Assembly: GCA_018401995.1 (NCBI GenBank)
Contig: JAGYJR010000005.1
Coordinates: forward strand, 1-64,000
Origin: Flavobacterium sp.
GTDB taxonomy: Bacteria > Bacteroidota > Bacteroidia > Flavobacteriales > Flavobacteriaceae
Length of the DNA: 64,000 bases
Reading direction: 5' to 3'
The notes under the pieces were generated by a model. The model ran no database searches. It was given only the letters and a program-made list of their open reading frames with translations, and was not told the origin of the DNA. The stretch's first letter is position 1. The number at the start of each line of letters is the position of its first letter. Position numbers and translations under genes: made by a program. Below, in pieces: positions 16,400 through 23,660 of this stretch.

Positions 16400-17218
16400 A
16401 TGGATTTAAATCAAATTCCACAAATCAAACATACACAAAGCGGCAACTTCTTTTTACTAGCTGGACCTTGCGCTATTGAGGGCGAAGAAATGGCGATGCG
16501 AATTGCTGAAAAATTAGTTTCCGTTACCGATACATTAGAAATTCCTTTTGTTTTTAAAGGTTCATTCAAAAAGGCGAATCGTTCAAGAGTGGATAGTTTC
16601 ACTGGAATTGGCGATGAAAAAGCTTTAAAGATTTTACAAAAAGTTTCCAAAGAATTTGGAGTTCCAACAGTAACTGATATTCATACCAATGAAGATGCTG
16701 TTATGGCTGCCGAATATGTTGATGTGTTACAAATTCCAGCTTTTTTGGTTCGTCAAACTGATTTAGTAGTTGCTGCTGCCAATACAGGTAAAGTGGTTAA
16801 CTTAAAAAAAGGACAATTTATGAGTCCGGAAAGTATGAAACATGCGGTTCAAAAAGTGCTAGATAGTAACAACCAAAAAGTAATGGTAACTGACAGAGGA
16901 ACAATGTTTGGCTACCAAGACATGATTGTTGACTTTAGAGGAATTCCAACCATGCAACAATATGCCACTACCGTTTTAGATGTGACCCATTCTTTGCAAC
17001 AACCAAACCAAACCATTGGTGTAACTGGTGGTCGTCCTGACATGATTGAAACTATTGCTAAAGCAGGAATAGCGGTTGGTGTAGATGGAATTTTCATTGA
17101 AACCCATTTTGATCCAGCAAATGCTAAAAGTGATGGTGCCAATATGTTACACTTAGATTATTTCGAAAGTTTAATGAAAAAATTGGTTGCTATCAGAAAA
17201 ACCGTAAATCAATTCTAA
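16400..17218 (+). CDS. kdsA: 3-deoxy-8-phosphooctulonate synthase
   Basis: A 272-residue enzyme that condenses phosphoenolpyruvate with arabinose 5-phosphate to make KDO-8-phosphate for lipopolysaccharide core synthesis. Signatures include FFLLAGPCAIEGEEMAMRIAEKL, FKGSFKKANRSRVDSFTGIGDE, PTVTDIHTNEDA, MVTDRGTMFGYQDMIVDFRGIP and IFIETHFDPANAKSDGANMLHLD. Length and start fit the family. It is preceded by its own promoter box. Confidence 0.97.
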   Translation: MDLNQIPQIKHTQSGNFFLLAGPCAIEGEEMAMRIAEKLVSVTDTLEIPFVFKGSFKKANRSRVDSFTGIGDEKALKILQKVSKEFGVPTVTDIHTNEDAVMAAEYVDVLQIPAFLVRQTDLVVAAANTGKVVNLKKGQFMSPESMKHAVQKVLDSNNQKVMVTDRGTMFGYQDMIVDFRGIPTMQQYATTVLDVTHSLQQPNQTIGVTGGRPDMIETIAKAGIAVGVDGIFIETHFDPANAKSDGANMLHLDYFESLMKKLVAIRKTVNQF

Positions 17219-17244
17219 TTTTTTAATTTCCCAAATCATATTTC

Positions 17245-18093
17245 ATGAAACATCCATTTATAATGGTTGTACTAACTTTTTGTGTTTTTTCACAGTACAC
17301 CTTTTCGCAAGAAATTGTAGATAATCCTGAAAAATACACGGCAAAAAACAAAGGTAAATTTTATATTTTCTGGGGCGGAAATCGTGAGTCATTTAGTAAA
17401 TCAGACATCCGCTTCAAAGGAGAAGATTATGATTTTACACTATATGACGTAGCAGCTCATGATAAACCAAAAGGGTTTCATATTGATTACTTCAATCCTA
17501 CTCGAATGACTATTCCTCAAACGAATTTTAGAATTGGATATTTTATAACAGACAAATACAATATTTCTATTGGCTTTGACCACATGAAATATGTGATGCA
17601 TAACGATAGACGTGTAGCTTATTCTGGCTATTATCCAAATGCTGGAAGTTACAATGAAAATCCAGCAGATGGTCAATTAACATTGGACGAAGATTTCTTG
17701 CTATTTGAACACACTGATGGATTAAACTATGTAAACACTGAAATTTCTCGTGTAGATGATATTACTAAATATCTTAGTAAAACAATTGATACGGATAAAT
17801 TTCAAATCAATTTGACAGAAGGAATTGGTGGCGGATTTTTATATCCAAAAACGAATACCACTTTATTGGGTAAAGAACGTTATGATGAATTTCATGTTTC
17901 TGGATTTGGTGTATCTGCCAAAGTAGGTTTGAACTTTACTTTCTTTAAATACTTCTTTATTCAAACCGAATTAAAAGGCGGTTACATTGAGATGAATGAC
18001 ATCAGAACTACAAAAGATAAAGCCGATTCAGCGGAGCAAAACTTTTGGTTTTTACAACGAATACTAGTCATAGGAGGAATATTTAGATTGTAA
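17245..18093 (+). CDS. Exported outer-membrane-type protein, unknown
   Basis: A 282-residue protein with a signal peptide (MKHPFIMVVLTFCVFSQYTFSQ). A beta-rich body follows (FYIFWGGNRESFSKSDIRFKGEDYDFTLYDVAAHDKP; INLTEGIGGGFLYPKTNTTLLG; KVGLNFTFFKYFFIQTELKGGYIEM). Alternating strands suggest an outer-membrane barrel, although it ends GGIFRL without a clear terminal Phe. It starts 26 bp after kdsA and may be cotranscribed. I know homologues only as hypothetical proteins. Confidence 0.7.
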   Translation: MKHPFIMVVLTFCVFSQYTFSQEIVDNPEKYTAKNKGKFYIFWGGNRESFSKSDIRFKGEDYDFTLYDVAAHDKPKGFHIDYFNPTRMTIPQTNFRIGYFITDKYNISIGFDHMKYVMHNDRRVAYSGYYPNAGSYNENPADGQLTLDEDFLLFEHTDGLNYVNTEISRVDDITKYLSKTIDTDKFQINLTEGIGGGFLYPKTNTTLLGKERYDEFHVSGFGVSAKVGLNFTFFKYFFIQTELKGGYIEMNDIRTTKDKADSAEQNFWFLQRILVIGGIFRL

Positions 18094-18112
18094 TTTTTTA
18101 CATAAAACTAAA

Positions 18113-18146
18113 AAACCACGAATTATTTACATTCGTGGTTTTTCTT
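18113..18146. terminator. Bidirectional intrinsic terminator
   Basis: AAACCACGAAT and ATTCGTGGTTT form a strong stem with A/T tracts on both sides, between convergent genes. Confidence 0.85.
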
Positions 18147-18493
18147 TAATATAATGATTTCGCTTCTTGAATTACATCAATTAAAACCTTGTTTTCTATT
18201 TCATCAATTGAAAAATAGCGTAAAGATTTTACCGTATTCCGTTTTTCATCAATCAATACTTCTTGATTTCTTTTTAATTGAAATCCTTTGGAAAAACCCA
18301 CATCTAAGAAACCTTTTTTAGAATTTGGTAACAAATAACAAAACGGGTTTTTCTTATAATATACAAACGGGATTCCCCATTTAAGAAGTAGTTCGTGATT
18401 TGGCAATTCTTTCTCCACAACAGCTAAAACATGTAACATCATCATTTGGTAATTTTCTTCCTGTTCTAAAATAAAAATAGCTGTTGGTTTCAT
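18146..18493 (-). CDS. DUF1801-like small protein
   Basis: A 115-residue protein reading HVLAVVEKELPNHELLLKWGIPFVYYKKNPFCYLLPNSKKGFLDVGFSKGFQL, which resembles the DUF1801/YdhG fold (a small iron-chaperone-like fold). It is a single gene with a terminator behind it. The function is unknown. Confidence 0.65.
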   Translation of the reverse strand: MKPTAIFILEQEENYQMMMLHVLAVVEKELPNHELLLKWGIPFVYYKKNPFCYLLPNSKKGFLDVGFSKGFQLKRNQEVLIDEKRNTVKSLRYFSIDEIENKVLIDVIQEAKSLY

Positions 18494-18557
18494 GAAAATT
18501 TATTTACGTCAAATATAATTCAAAAAATATTTGGTCATCAAAATATTTATTATTTAC

Positions 18558-18581
18558 TTTGCAATTCAAAGTACTTTAAAA
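18558..18581. promoter_or_regulatory. Operator-like palindrome, copy 1 (AAAGTACTTT)
   Basis: The perfect palindrome AAAGTACTTT at 18568-18577 lies within a 24-bp block that recurs, with two differences, upstream of creD (19554-19577). It directly precedes the start of the membrane-protein gene, overlapping a TTACTTTG stretch that resembles a -7 box. The likely ligand is the winged-helix protein coded two genes on. Confidence 0.55.
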
Positions 18582-19204
18582 TGGACAACAAAAAATATTT
18601 GCAAGACTTAAATGAAATTAAAACTATGATGAGTAAATCATCTCGTTTCATTTCATTAAGTGGATTATCAGGAATTTTAGCAGGCGTATATGCACTAGTA
18701 GGTGCTTGGCTTGCTTACAAGACTATTTACTTTGACACATCTACATTAGGGTCATATCGCAACTTAATCATTTCTGAAGAAGTTGTAATTCGATTATTGC
18801 TCATTGCGGCATCTGTTCTGGTGTTATCAATTTCAACAGGTGTTTTTTTAAGCTATAGGAAAGCAAAAAACAGTAATGAAAAAATATGGAATAGCGCTTC
18901 AAGAAGGTTAGCAATTAATTTAATGATTCCACTTGCTACTGGAGGCTTTTTCATTATTTTTTTAATTGAAAAAAACATGTTTGGGTTAATTGCACCACTA
19001 ACTTTAATATTTTACGGGTTAGCTTGTGTGAATGCAAGTAAATACACATTGGGTGATGTTCGTTATTTAGGAATTACTATGATTCTTCTAGGTCTTATTT
19101 CTACATGGTTTTTAGGCTATGGTTTGTTATTTTGGGCAATAGGGTTTGGTGGTTGTCACATATTATACGGAAGTATAATGTATTTTAAATACGAGAGAAA
19201 GTAA
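18581..19204 (+). CDS. Membrane protein, unknown, in creD locus
   Basis: A 207-residue protein with a short cytosolic N-terminus (KKYLQDLNEIKTMMSKSSRFISLSGLSGILAGVYAL) and five to six hydrophobic segments. This layout is common in flavobacterial genes located next to a winged-helix regulator and CreD. It lies 34 bp upstream of that regulator. It is probably a membrane partner or sensor; no function is known to me. Confidence 0.7.
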   Translation: MDNKKYLQDLNEIKTMMSKSSRFISLSGLSGILAGVYALVGAWLAYKTIYFDTSTLGSYRNLIISEEVVIRLLLIAASVLVLSISTGVFLSYRKAKNSNEKIWNSASRRLAINLMIPLATGGFFIIFLIEKNMFGLIAPLTLIFYGLACVNASKYTLGDVRYLGITMILLGLISTWFLGYGLLFWAIGFGGCHILYGSIMYFKYERK

Positions 19205-19238
19205 CCAACTTTTCAAACCTTAAACTTTAAACTTTTAA

Positions 19239-19535
19239 ATGCAAAATATCATTCAAAATATCAATAAAGCATTCGATCACCGAATACGTTTGGGGATAAT
19301 GGCTATATTGGTAGTCAATGAATATGCCGATTTCAATACGCTGAAAGAACTTTTAGGCGTAACTGATGGCAACCTTGCAAGTCATACCAAAGCATTAGAA
19401 ACAGAAAACTATATTAAAATTGAGAAACAATTCATAGGAAAAAAACCTAATACCAAATACAGTGCAACAAAAGAAGGAAAAAAGGCTTTTCAAGAACATA
19501 TTGAAGCCTTAGAAAAATTAATAGCTAAAACATAA
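19239..19535 (+). CDS. Winged-helix transcriptional regulator
   Basis: A 98-residue protein: NKAFDHRIRLGIMAILVVNEYADFNTLKELLGVTDGNLASHTKALETENYIKIEKQFIGKKPNTKYSATKEGKKAFQEHIEALEKLI is a compact MarR/ArsR-type winged helix with a C-terminal helix for dimerisation (the HTH_34 type). It lies between two genes that each have the AAAGTACTTT palindrome at their promoters, so it probably regulates both and itself. The ligand is unknown. Confidence 0.85.
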   Translation: MQNIIQNINKAFDHRIRLGIMAILVVNEYADFNTLKELLGVTDGNLASHTKALETENYIKIEKQFIGKKPNTKYSATKEGKKAFQEHIEALEKLIAKT

Positions 19536-19549
19536 AAAAATTTGCTCAA

Positions 19550-19577
19550 TAACTTTGAAATTCAAAGTACTTTCAAA
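19550..19577 (+). promoter_or_regulatory. creD promoter -7 box with operator-like palindrome, copy 2
   Basis: TAACTTTG (19550-19557) fits TAnnTTTG exactly. It is followed by the palindrome AAAGTACTTT at 19564-19573, where the transcription start should lie. The block repeats the sequence upstream of the first gene of this locus. Repression by promoter occlusion is inferred. Confidence 0.55.
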
Positions 19578-19596
19578 CTAAATAAATATTTAAAAC

Positions 19597-20949
19597 ATGG
19601 AAAATCAAATGCAAACACCACCGAAAACATCATTTTTTCAATCAAACACAGCTAAACTTATCATGATAGGCATTCTATCTTTAGTATTGTTAATTCCTTT
19701 AGCTTTAGTTCAGAATTTAATTAGCGAACGTGCGGTAAGAAAACGCGACATGGTTCAAGAAGTGAATACACTTTGGGGAAGTGATATCAAGTTTTACGGA
19801 CCTATGTTGAGTATTCCCTACTATTCTACTGAAACTACACAAATTGTAAATGCCAATTCGCAAACGGTTACTCAAACGAAACGTGTGATTAAAAATGCTT
19901 ACTTCTTTCCAGAAAAATTATACAACAAATCTACAATAAAGAAAAGTAAGCCTTTAAAAAGAGGTTTATATGAAAATGTAGTATTCACTTCTTTAATGGA
20001 TTTTGAAGGAAACTTTGGTATTCCAAATTTTGAAAAATTGAATATCTCTGCAGAAAATATAATTTGGGAAAAAGCATCAATTATAGTGAATACTTCTAAC
20101 TTAAAAAGTATTAAAAGTGATTTGAATATTTCCTTAAACAATGAGAAATTCGTTTTTGAATCGAGAGGTTCTAGCCAATCTGTTTTTGGAATATTAGAAT
20201 CTAACGCATTTGACTACAATTCATTAGCTTCTGACTATAAAATTAATTTTAAATTTCAAATGAAATTCAACGGTAGCGAAAGTGTCCAATTTATTCCAGT
20301 AGGAAAAACAACAACTGTTATTTTGGATTCTGATTGGAATTCTCCAAATTTAATGGGAAGTTTTGCAGCCAATGAAGAAAATAAAACCATTACCAAAGAT
20401 GGATTCCATGCCGAATGGAAAATTTTAGACATCAACAGAAGTTTTGCACAACAATATGCCGAGAGTATCCCAAATTTAAACGAGTATTTATTTGGAGTAA
20501 AACTGATTGAAACCGTGGATCAATACCAACAAAACGAACGCGCTTCTAAATATGGATTTCTAGTAATTGGGTTAACATTCTTAATTTTCTTTTTGATTCA
20601 ATCCATTAGTAAAGTCAATATTCATATATTCCAATATACCATGATTGGATTGGCATTAATCATGTTTTACACTTTATTAATTTCGATTACAGAACATTCA
20701 AGCTTTAGTATTGCTTATTTAGTAGCGGCAAGTTCGGTTATTTTAATGCTTTTACTCTACTCGGTTTCCGTATTGAAAAACAAAAAGTTTCCAATTTTTA
20801 TAAGTGCTGCCTTAACATTGCTATATAGCTTCATTTTCGTGATTATTCAATTGGAAGATTTCGCATTATTGGTTGGAAGCATTGGACTATTCTTGATTTT
20901 AGGAGCTGTGATGTACTTCTCAAGAAAAATCGATTGGAATACTAATTAG
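19597..20949 (+). CDS. creD: Cell envelope integrity inner membrane protein CreD
   Basis: A 450-residue CreD-family protein: one N-terminal membrane segment (LIMIGILSLVLLIPLALVQNLISER), a large periplasmic domain (VNTLWGSDIKFYGPMLSIPYY, then RAYFFPE-like NAYFFPEKLYNKS), and five to six C-terminal segments (YGFLVIGLTFLIFFLIQSISKVNIHIFQYTMIGLALIMFYTLLISITEHSSF). The ERAVRKRDMVQEV start of the periplasmic domain is typical. CreD is tied to envelope stress and beta-lactam response. Control by the adjacent winged-helix protein is inferred. Confidence 0.92.
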   Translation: MENQMQTPPKTSFFQSNTAKLIMIGILSLVLLIPLALVQNLISERAVRKRDMVQEVNTLWGSDIKFYGPMLSIPYYSTETTQIVNANSQTVTQTKRVIKNAYFFPEKLYNKSTIKKSKPLKRGLYENVVFTSLMDFEGNFGIPNFEKLNISAENIIWEKASIIVNTSNLKSIKSDLNISLNNEKFVFESRGSSQSVFGILESNAFDYNSLASDYKINFKFQMKFNGSESVQFIPVGKTTTVILDSDWNSPNLMGSFAANEENKTITKDGFHAEWKILDINRSFAQQYAESIPNLNEYLFGVKLIETVDQYQQNERASKYGFLVIGLTFLIFFLIQSISKVNIHIFQYTMIGLALIMFYTLLISITEHSSFSIAYLVAASSVILMLLLYSVSVLKNKKFPIFISAALTLLYSFIFVIIQLEDFALLVGSIGLFLILGAVMYFSRKIDWNTN

Positions 20950-20992
20950 AAAAAATCAAAAGTAGGTTTATAATTTTCACTTAGTTTTATAA

Positions 20993-21028
20993 AAAAATCC
21001 TGATTACGTAATTGCAATCAGGATTTTT
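20993..21028. terminator. Bidirectional intrinsic terminator
   Basis: AAAAATCCTGATT and AATCAGGATTTTT form a stem between convergent creD and the dehydrogenase gene. Confidence 0.85.
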
Positions 21029-21062
21029 GAATTCTCAACTATTTTATTTGTGAACCAACCAT

Positions 21063-22265
21063 TTATTTTCCATCTACATAGTCTTGCAAATAGGCAAATC
21101 TTGGTGTTAGTTTTCCGTTCTCAGTAATTTTAGCTCTTTGCAATATACCATCTTTATCTCCATTAAAGAAAGCCGGAATTACATTCTTTAAGAACATTTC
21201 GCCAAAACCTTCACTAGCGTCTTTAGGTAACTCACAAGGTAAATTATCCACCGCCATTACAGATATAGCTGCAGGATGACTACTATGAACCTCTTTGTGT
21301 TCACTTGGTAAATAACCATAAACTGGATCTGCGATAGTACTTGGTCGAATAGTACATGCTATTGGTCCGTCGATATCGCAAGAAACATCAGCCACAACCT
21401 TCAATTTACATTTAGGTGAACGCAACATTTCTTGAGTTAAGATATTGGGTGCGTTGTTCCCATAAAAATGTCCTGTTATTAATATATCTGAAACCTCAGC
21501 AAAACGCTCAAAATCAGAAGTGTAAAGTTCAGGCTGTGTATAAAATTCTTTTTTATCAAATACGCCACCATCTTTTCGTTTGTTGTAATCAGCTACATCA
21601 ATAAAAGTATAAACGGCCTCATCGTATGATTTTGTAAAATAATCATCAACCGAGACTTCTTTTAGTTTCATGCCATCCAAAATTTCTTTGGCACCATAGG
21701 CTACTTTTCCTCTTCCAGTTAAAACGATTTTAATATTAGGTAAACGATTTTTTCTTAATCGTTCTATTAATGCTTTCTGATCAGGAAGTGTTTCTGCCTT
21801 TGGAATAGTAAATAACTCGTACTTCATTCCAAAAGCTCTAATACCATTATAAGCACCAACAATTCCGGCATAACGACCAAATCCAATTAAACGAGAATTA
21901 TTTTCGTCTACAATTGTTTCGTGATCATATAATTCTATATTTTTTTCTAAAACCGCTTGTAACAACTTTCTATTATACGTTTGTTTTTTTATGGTATGTG
22001 AAAAGAAAAAGTATTTTTTATTAGGTAATAATGCCTCAATAGGTACTTCTTTAACTCCTAATAAAATATCGCAACTCGACATATCTCCAGAAACTTCAAA
22101 ACCTTTTTCTTGATAGGCTTCATCTGGAAAAACACGAACATCTGATTTTTCTATTGTAACTTCTGCTTCTGGGAATTGTTTTTGTAACTCTACAAGCTCA
22201 TCTGGAGAAAAAACAACTCTTCGATCGGGTGGATTTTTTCTTTCTTTAATTATTCCAAACTTCAT
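21063..22265 (-). CDS. Alanine dehydrogenase/saccharopine dehydrogenase-like NAD(P)-dependent oxidoreductase
   Basis: The start is set at MKFGIIKERKNPPDRRVVFSPDE, the usual N-terminus; the 40 upstream residues of the track ORF run through the ssrA promoter. The roughly 400-residue protein has the AlaDH/PNT N-terminal fold (IKERKNPPDRRV; VTIEKSDVRVFPDEAYQEKGFEV) and a nucleotide-binding domain (IKIVLTGRGKVAYGAKEILDGM). VADVSCDIDGPIACTIRPSTIADPVYGY resembles saccharopine dehydrogenase (lysine-forming) active-site sequence. Many Bacteroidota have this protein; the true substrate is uncertain. Confidence 0.85.
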   Translation of the reverse strand: MKFGIIKERKNPPDRRVVFSPDELVELQKQFPEAEVTIEKSDVRVFPDEAYQEKGFEVSGDMSSCDILLGVKEVPIEALLPNKKYFFFSHTIKKQTYNRKLLQAVLEKNIELYDHETIVDENNSRLIGFGRYAGIVGAYNGIRAFGMKYELFTIPKAETLPDQKALIERLRKNRLPNIKIVLTGRGKVAYGAKEILDGMKLKEVSVDDYFTKSYDEAVYTFIDVADYNKRKDGGVFDKKEFYTQPELYTSDFERFAEVSDILITGHFYGNNAPNILTQEMLRSPKCKLKVVADVSCDIDGPIACTIRPSTIADPVYGYLPSEHKEVHSSHPAAISVMAVDNLPCELPKDASEGFGEMFLKNVIPAFFNGDKDGILQRAKITENGKLTPRFAYLQDYVDGK

Positions 22266-22338
22266 AAGGTAAAGGTGTGTAACTTTGTTGTGTTTTAATG
22301 TTACAAATATAACTTTTACCAACCTACTAAGCAAACAT

Positions 22339-22369
22339 TTTTGTAATTGAAAAAAAGAGTGTACTTTTG
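22339..22369 (+). promoter_or_regulatory. ssrA promoter (-33 TTTTTG, -7 TACTTTTG)
   Basis: TTTTTG ending at 22343 and TACTTTTG at 22362-22369, with an 18-bp spacer, fit the Bacteroidota promoter. Transcription would start near 22376, giving a 5' leader of about 58 nt that must be removed to make mature tmRNA. Confidence 0.6.
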
Positions 22370-22433
22370 GCTCACTTTTTGACATTATGTATAGGTCTGC
22401 ACAGTGAAAACTGCGACTGAAAACTCAAAAATT

Positions 22434-22828
22434 GGGGTCGACTGGTTTTGACAGCGAGTGGAATTGATTAGTAAGCACGTCGAGCATTGTACTTTTTGCT
22501 CGTAAATCCAAAGGTACAAACCTATAAACGGCGAAAATAATTACGCTTTAGCTGCTTAATCTGAATTATAGTAAGATTTGCCTAGTTCCGACCAGGTCGG
22601 AAAGCTAGATTCTCCTCAAAAGCCTTGGTTTATGGCGCTTGATTCAGGAGAACCGTAAATGTAAACCTAGAGAAGGTAATGCTTTGAATCCTTCTTGACA
22701 TTAATAAAGCTAAGCTAAAAGTGGTTGTTTCAGGCCTTGCTTTTAGTCGAAAATCCAAGTTGAAACTAAGCGTGTAGAAAGCTCTTCGATTGCTTGTTTG
22801 GACGAGAGTTCGATTCTCTCCGACTCCA
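22434..22828 (+). ncRNA. ssrA: tmRNA (transfer-messenger RNA)
   Basis: The 5' end GGGGTCGACTGGTTTTGACAG and the 3' end TTCGATTCTCTCCGACTCCA form the alanyl acceptor stem (GGGGUCG with CGACUCC) and T arm. The CCA is not encoded. The tag frame at 22530-22559 reads GENNYALAA then TAA, the flavobacterial form of the proteolysis tag. It rescues stalled ribosomes. Its 3' end is the integration target of the element that follows. Confidence 0.97.
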
Positions 22829-22829
22829 C
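22816..22829. repeat. attL: left direct repeat of the integrated element
   Basis: CTCTCCGACTCCAC, the last 13 bases of the tmRNA plus one, is repeated exactly at 44111-44124. A repeated tmRNA 3' end is the classic footprint of tyrosine-recombinase integration. Confidence 0.9.
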
Positions 22830-22830
22830 T

Positions 22831-22868
22831 AAAAACCCTGTAAAGTACTAATTTTACAGGGTTTTTTA
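22831..22868 (+). terminator. tmRNA terminator supplied by the element
   Basis: AAAAACCCTGTAAA and TTTACAGGGTTTTTT form a stem immediately after ssrA. It lies inside the left end of the element, so the insertion restores termination for the tmRNA. An analogous hairpin is found just beyond attR. Confidence 0.85.
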
Positions 22869-22874
22869 TTTTAA

Positions 22875-22892
22875 GGGGACGTTTTAGGGGAC
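22875..22892. repeat. Left inner-end repeat GGGGACGTTTTAGGGGAC
   Basis: GGGGAC occurs twice, spaced by GTTTTA, 46 bp inside attL. The right end of the element carries a matching GGGGACGTATTAGGGACG. These are probably integrase arm-type binding sites. Confidence 0.5.
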
Positions 22893-22958
22893 TTATATTA
22901 ATTTTATGTTTAGGTATATCTTTAAATTATTAATTAACCTTTCACTCCTAAATCTTGT

Positions 22959-23660
22959 TTATAATCTCTTCAATTTATAAAATTTAAAATTATTTGTCAA
23001 GCCATTAAGATAAAGTAATCCTCCATCTAGATTAGATTCAATACCTAGTGTAATTTTGACTACCTCATTTGAAATTAAACTACCAATCATTCCACATACT
23101 GGACTACTTATCCCCTTTGATTCACAAGAATCTGCTTGTAAAAGTGTTTTTATATCAAATAAATCCTGATATTGAAATTTATTTTTATAATGTAAAAGTG
23201 TAATATATCCTTGCCAATCTGAAACTGCTCCATGGACTAAAGGAATTTCGTAAGCAGAACAATTTTTATCTATTATTAGTCTTGAATTTAAATTATCAGT
23301 ACAGTCACAAACAATGGAATAATTTTTTATTATTTCATGAAAATTATTATTTGTCAACTCTTCATCAAAGGCACAAATAGTTAGATGTTCATTTTGGTTT
23401 TTTAATTTTGAAGTCAACACTAATGCTTTACTCTTTCCCAAATCATTTGAAGAATATAAAAACTGTCTATGTAAATTTGACTCTTCGATTATGTCAAAAT
23501 CAACAATTCCAATCTTACCAATCCCCATTGCAGCCAAATAAGTAGCAACTACAGTCCCTAGCCCTCCTGCTCCAACAACTAAAACGCTAGCTTGACTTAT
23601 TTTTTGTTGCCCTTCTTCTCCAATTTCAGGTAATTGAATTTGTTGTTTATATCTTTTCAC
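22959..23660 (-). CDS. ThiF/MoeB/HesA-type E1-like adenylating enzyme
   Basis: A 233-residue Rossmann-fold E1-like enzyme. ATP binding is seen in QASVLVVGAGGLGTVVATYLAAMGIGKIGIVDFDIIEESNLHRQFLYSSNDLGKSKA, and the CDCTDNLNSRLIIDKNC segment holds the conserved Asp-Asn region. GISSPVCGMIGSLISNEVVKITLG is the crossover/central loop. It lacks the paired CxxC zinc ligands of MoeB. The GTG start shares a base with the TAG stop of the DUF4132 gene, so translation is coupled. In this context it probably adenylates the Gly-Gly end of the Ubl gene product rather than serving thiamine or molybdopterin synthesis. Confidence 0.88.
   Translation of the reverse strand: MKRYKQQIQLPEIGEEGQQKISQASVLVVGAGGLGTVVATYLAAMGIGKIGIVDFDIIEESNLHRQFLYSSNDLGKSKALVLTSKLKNQNEHLTICAFDEELTNNNFHEIIKNYSIVCDCTDNLNSRLIIDKNCSAYEIPLVHGAVSDWQGYITLLHYKNKFQYQDLFDIKTLLQADSCESKGISSPVCGMIGSLISNEVVKITLGIESNLDGGLLYLNGLTNNFKFYKLKRL

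Noticed and set aside
22266-22385. Upstream extension of the dehydrogenase ORF
   Set aside because: The 40 added residues overlap the ssrA promoter and do not resemble the family N-terminus; MKFGIIKERK is the expected start.
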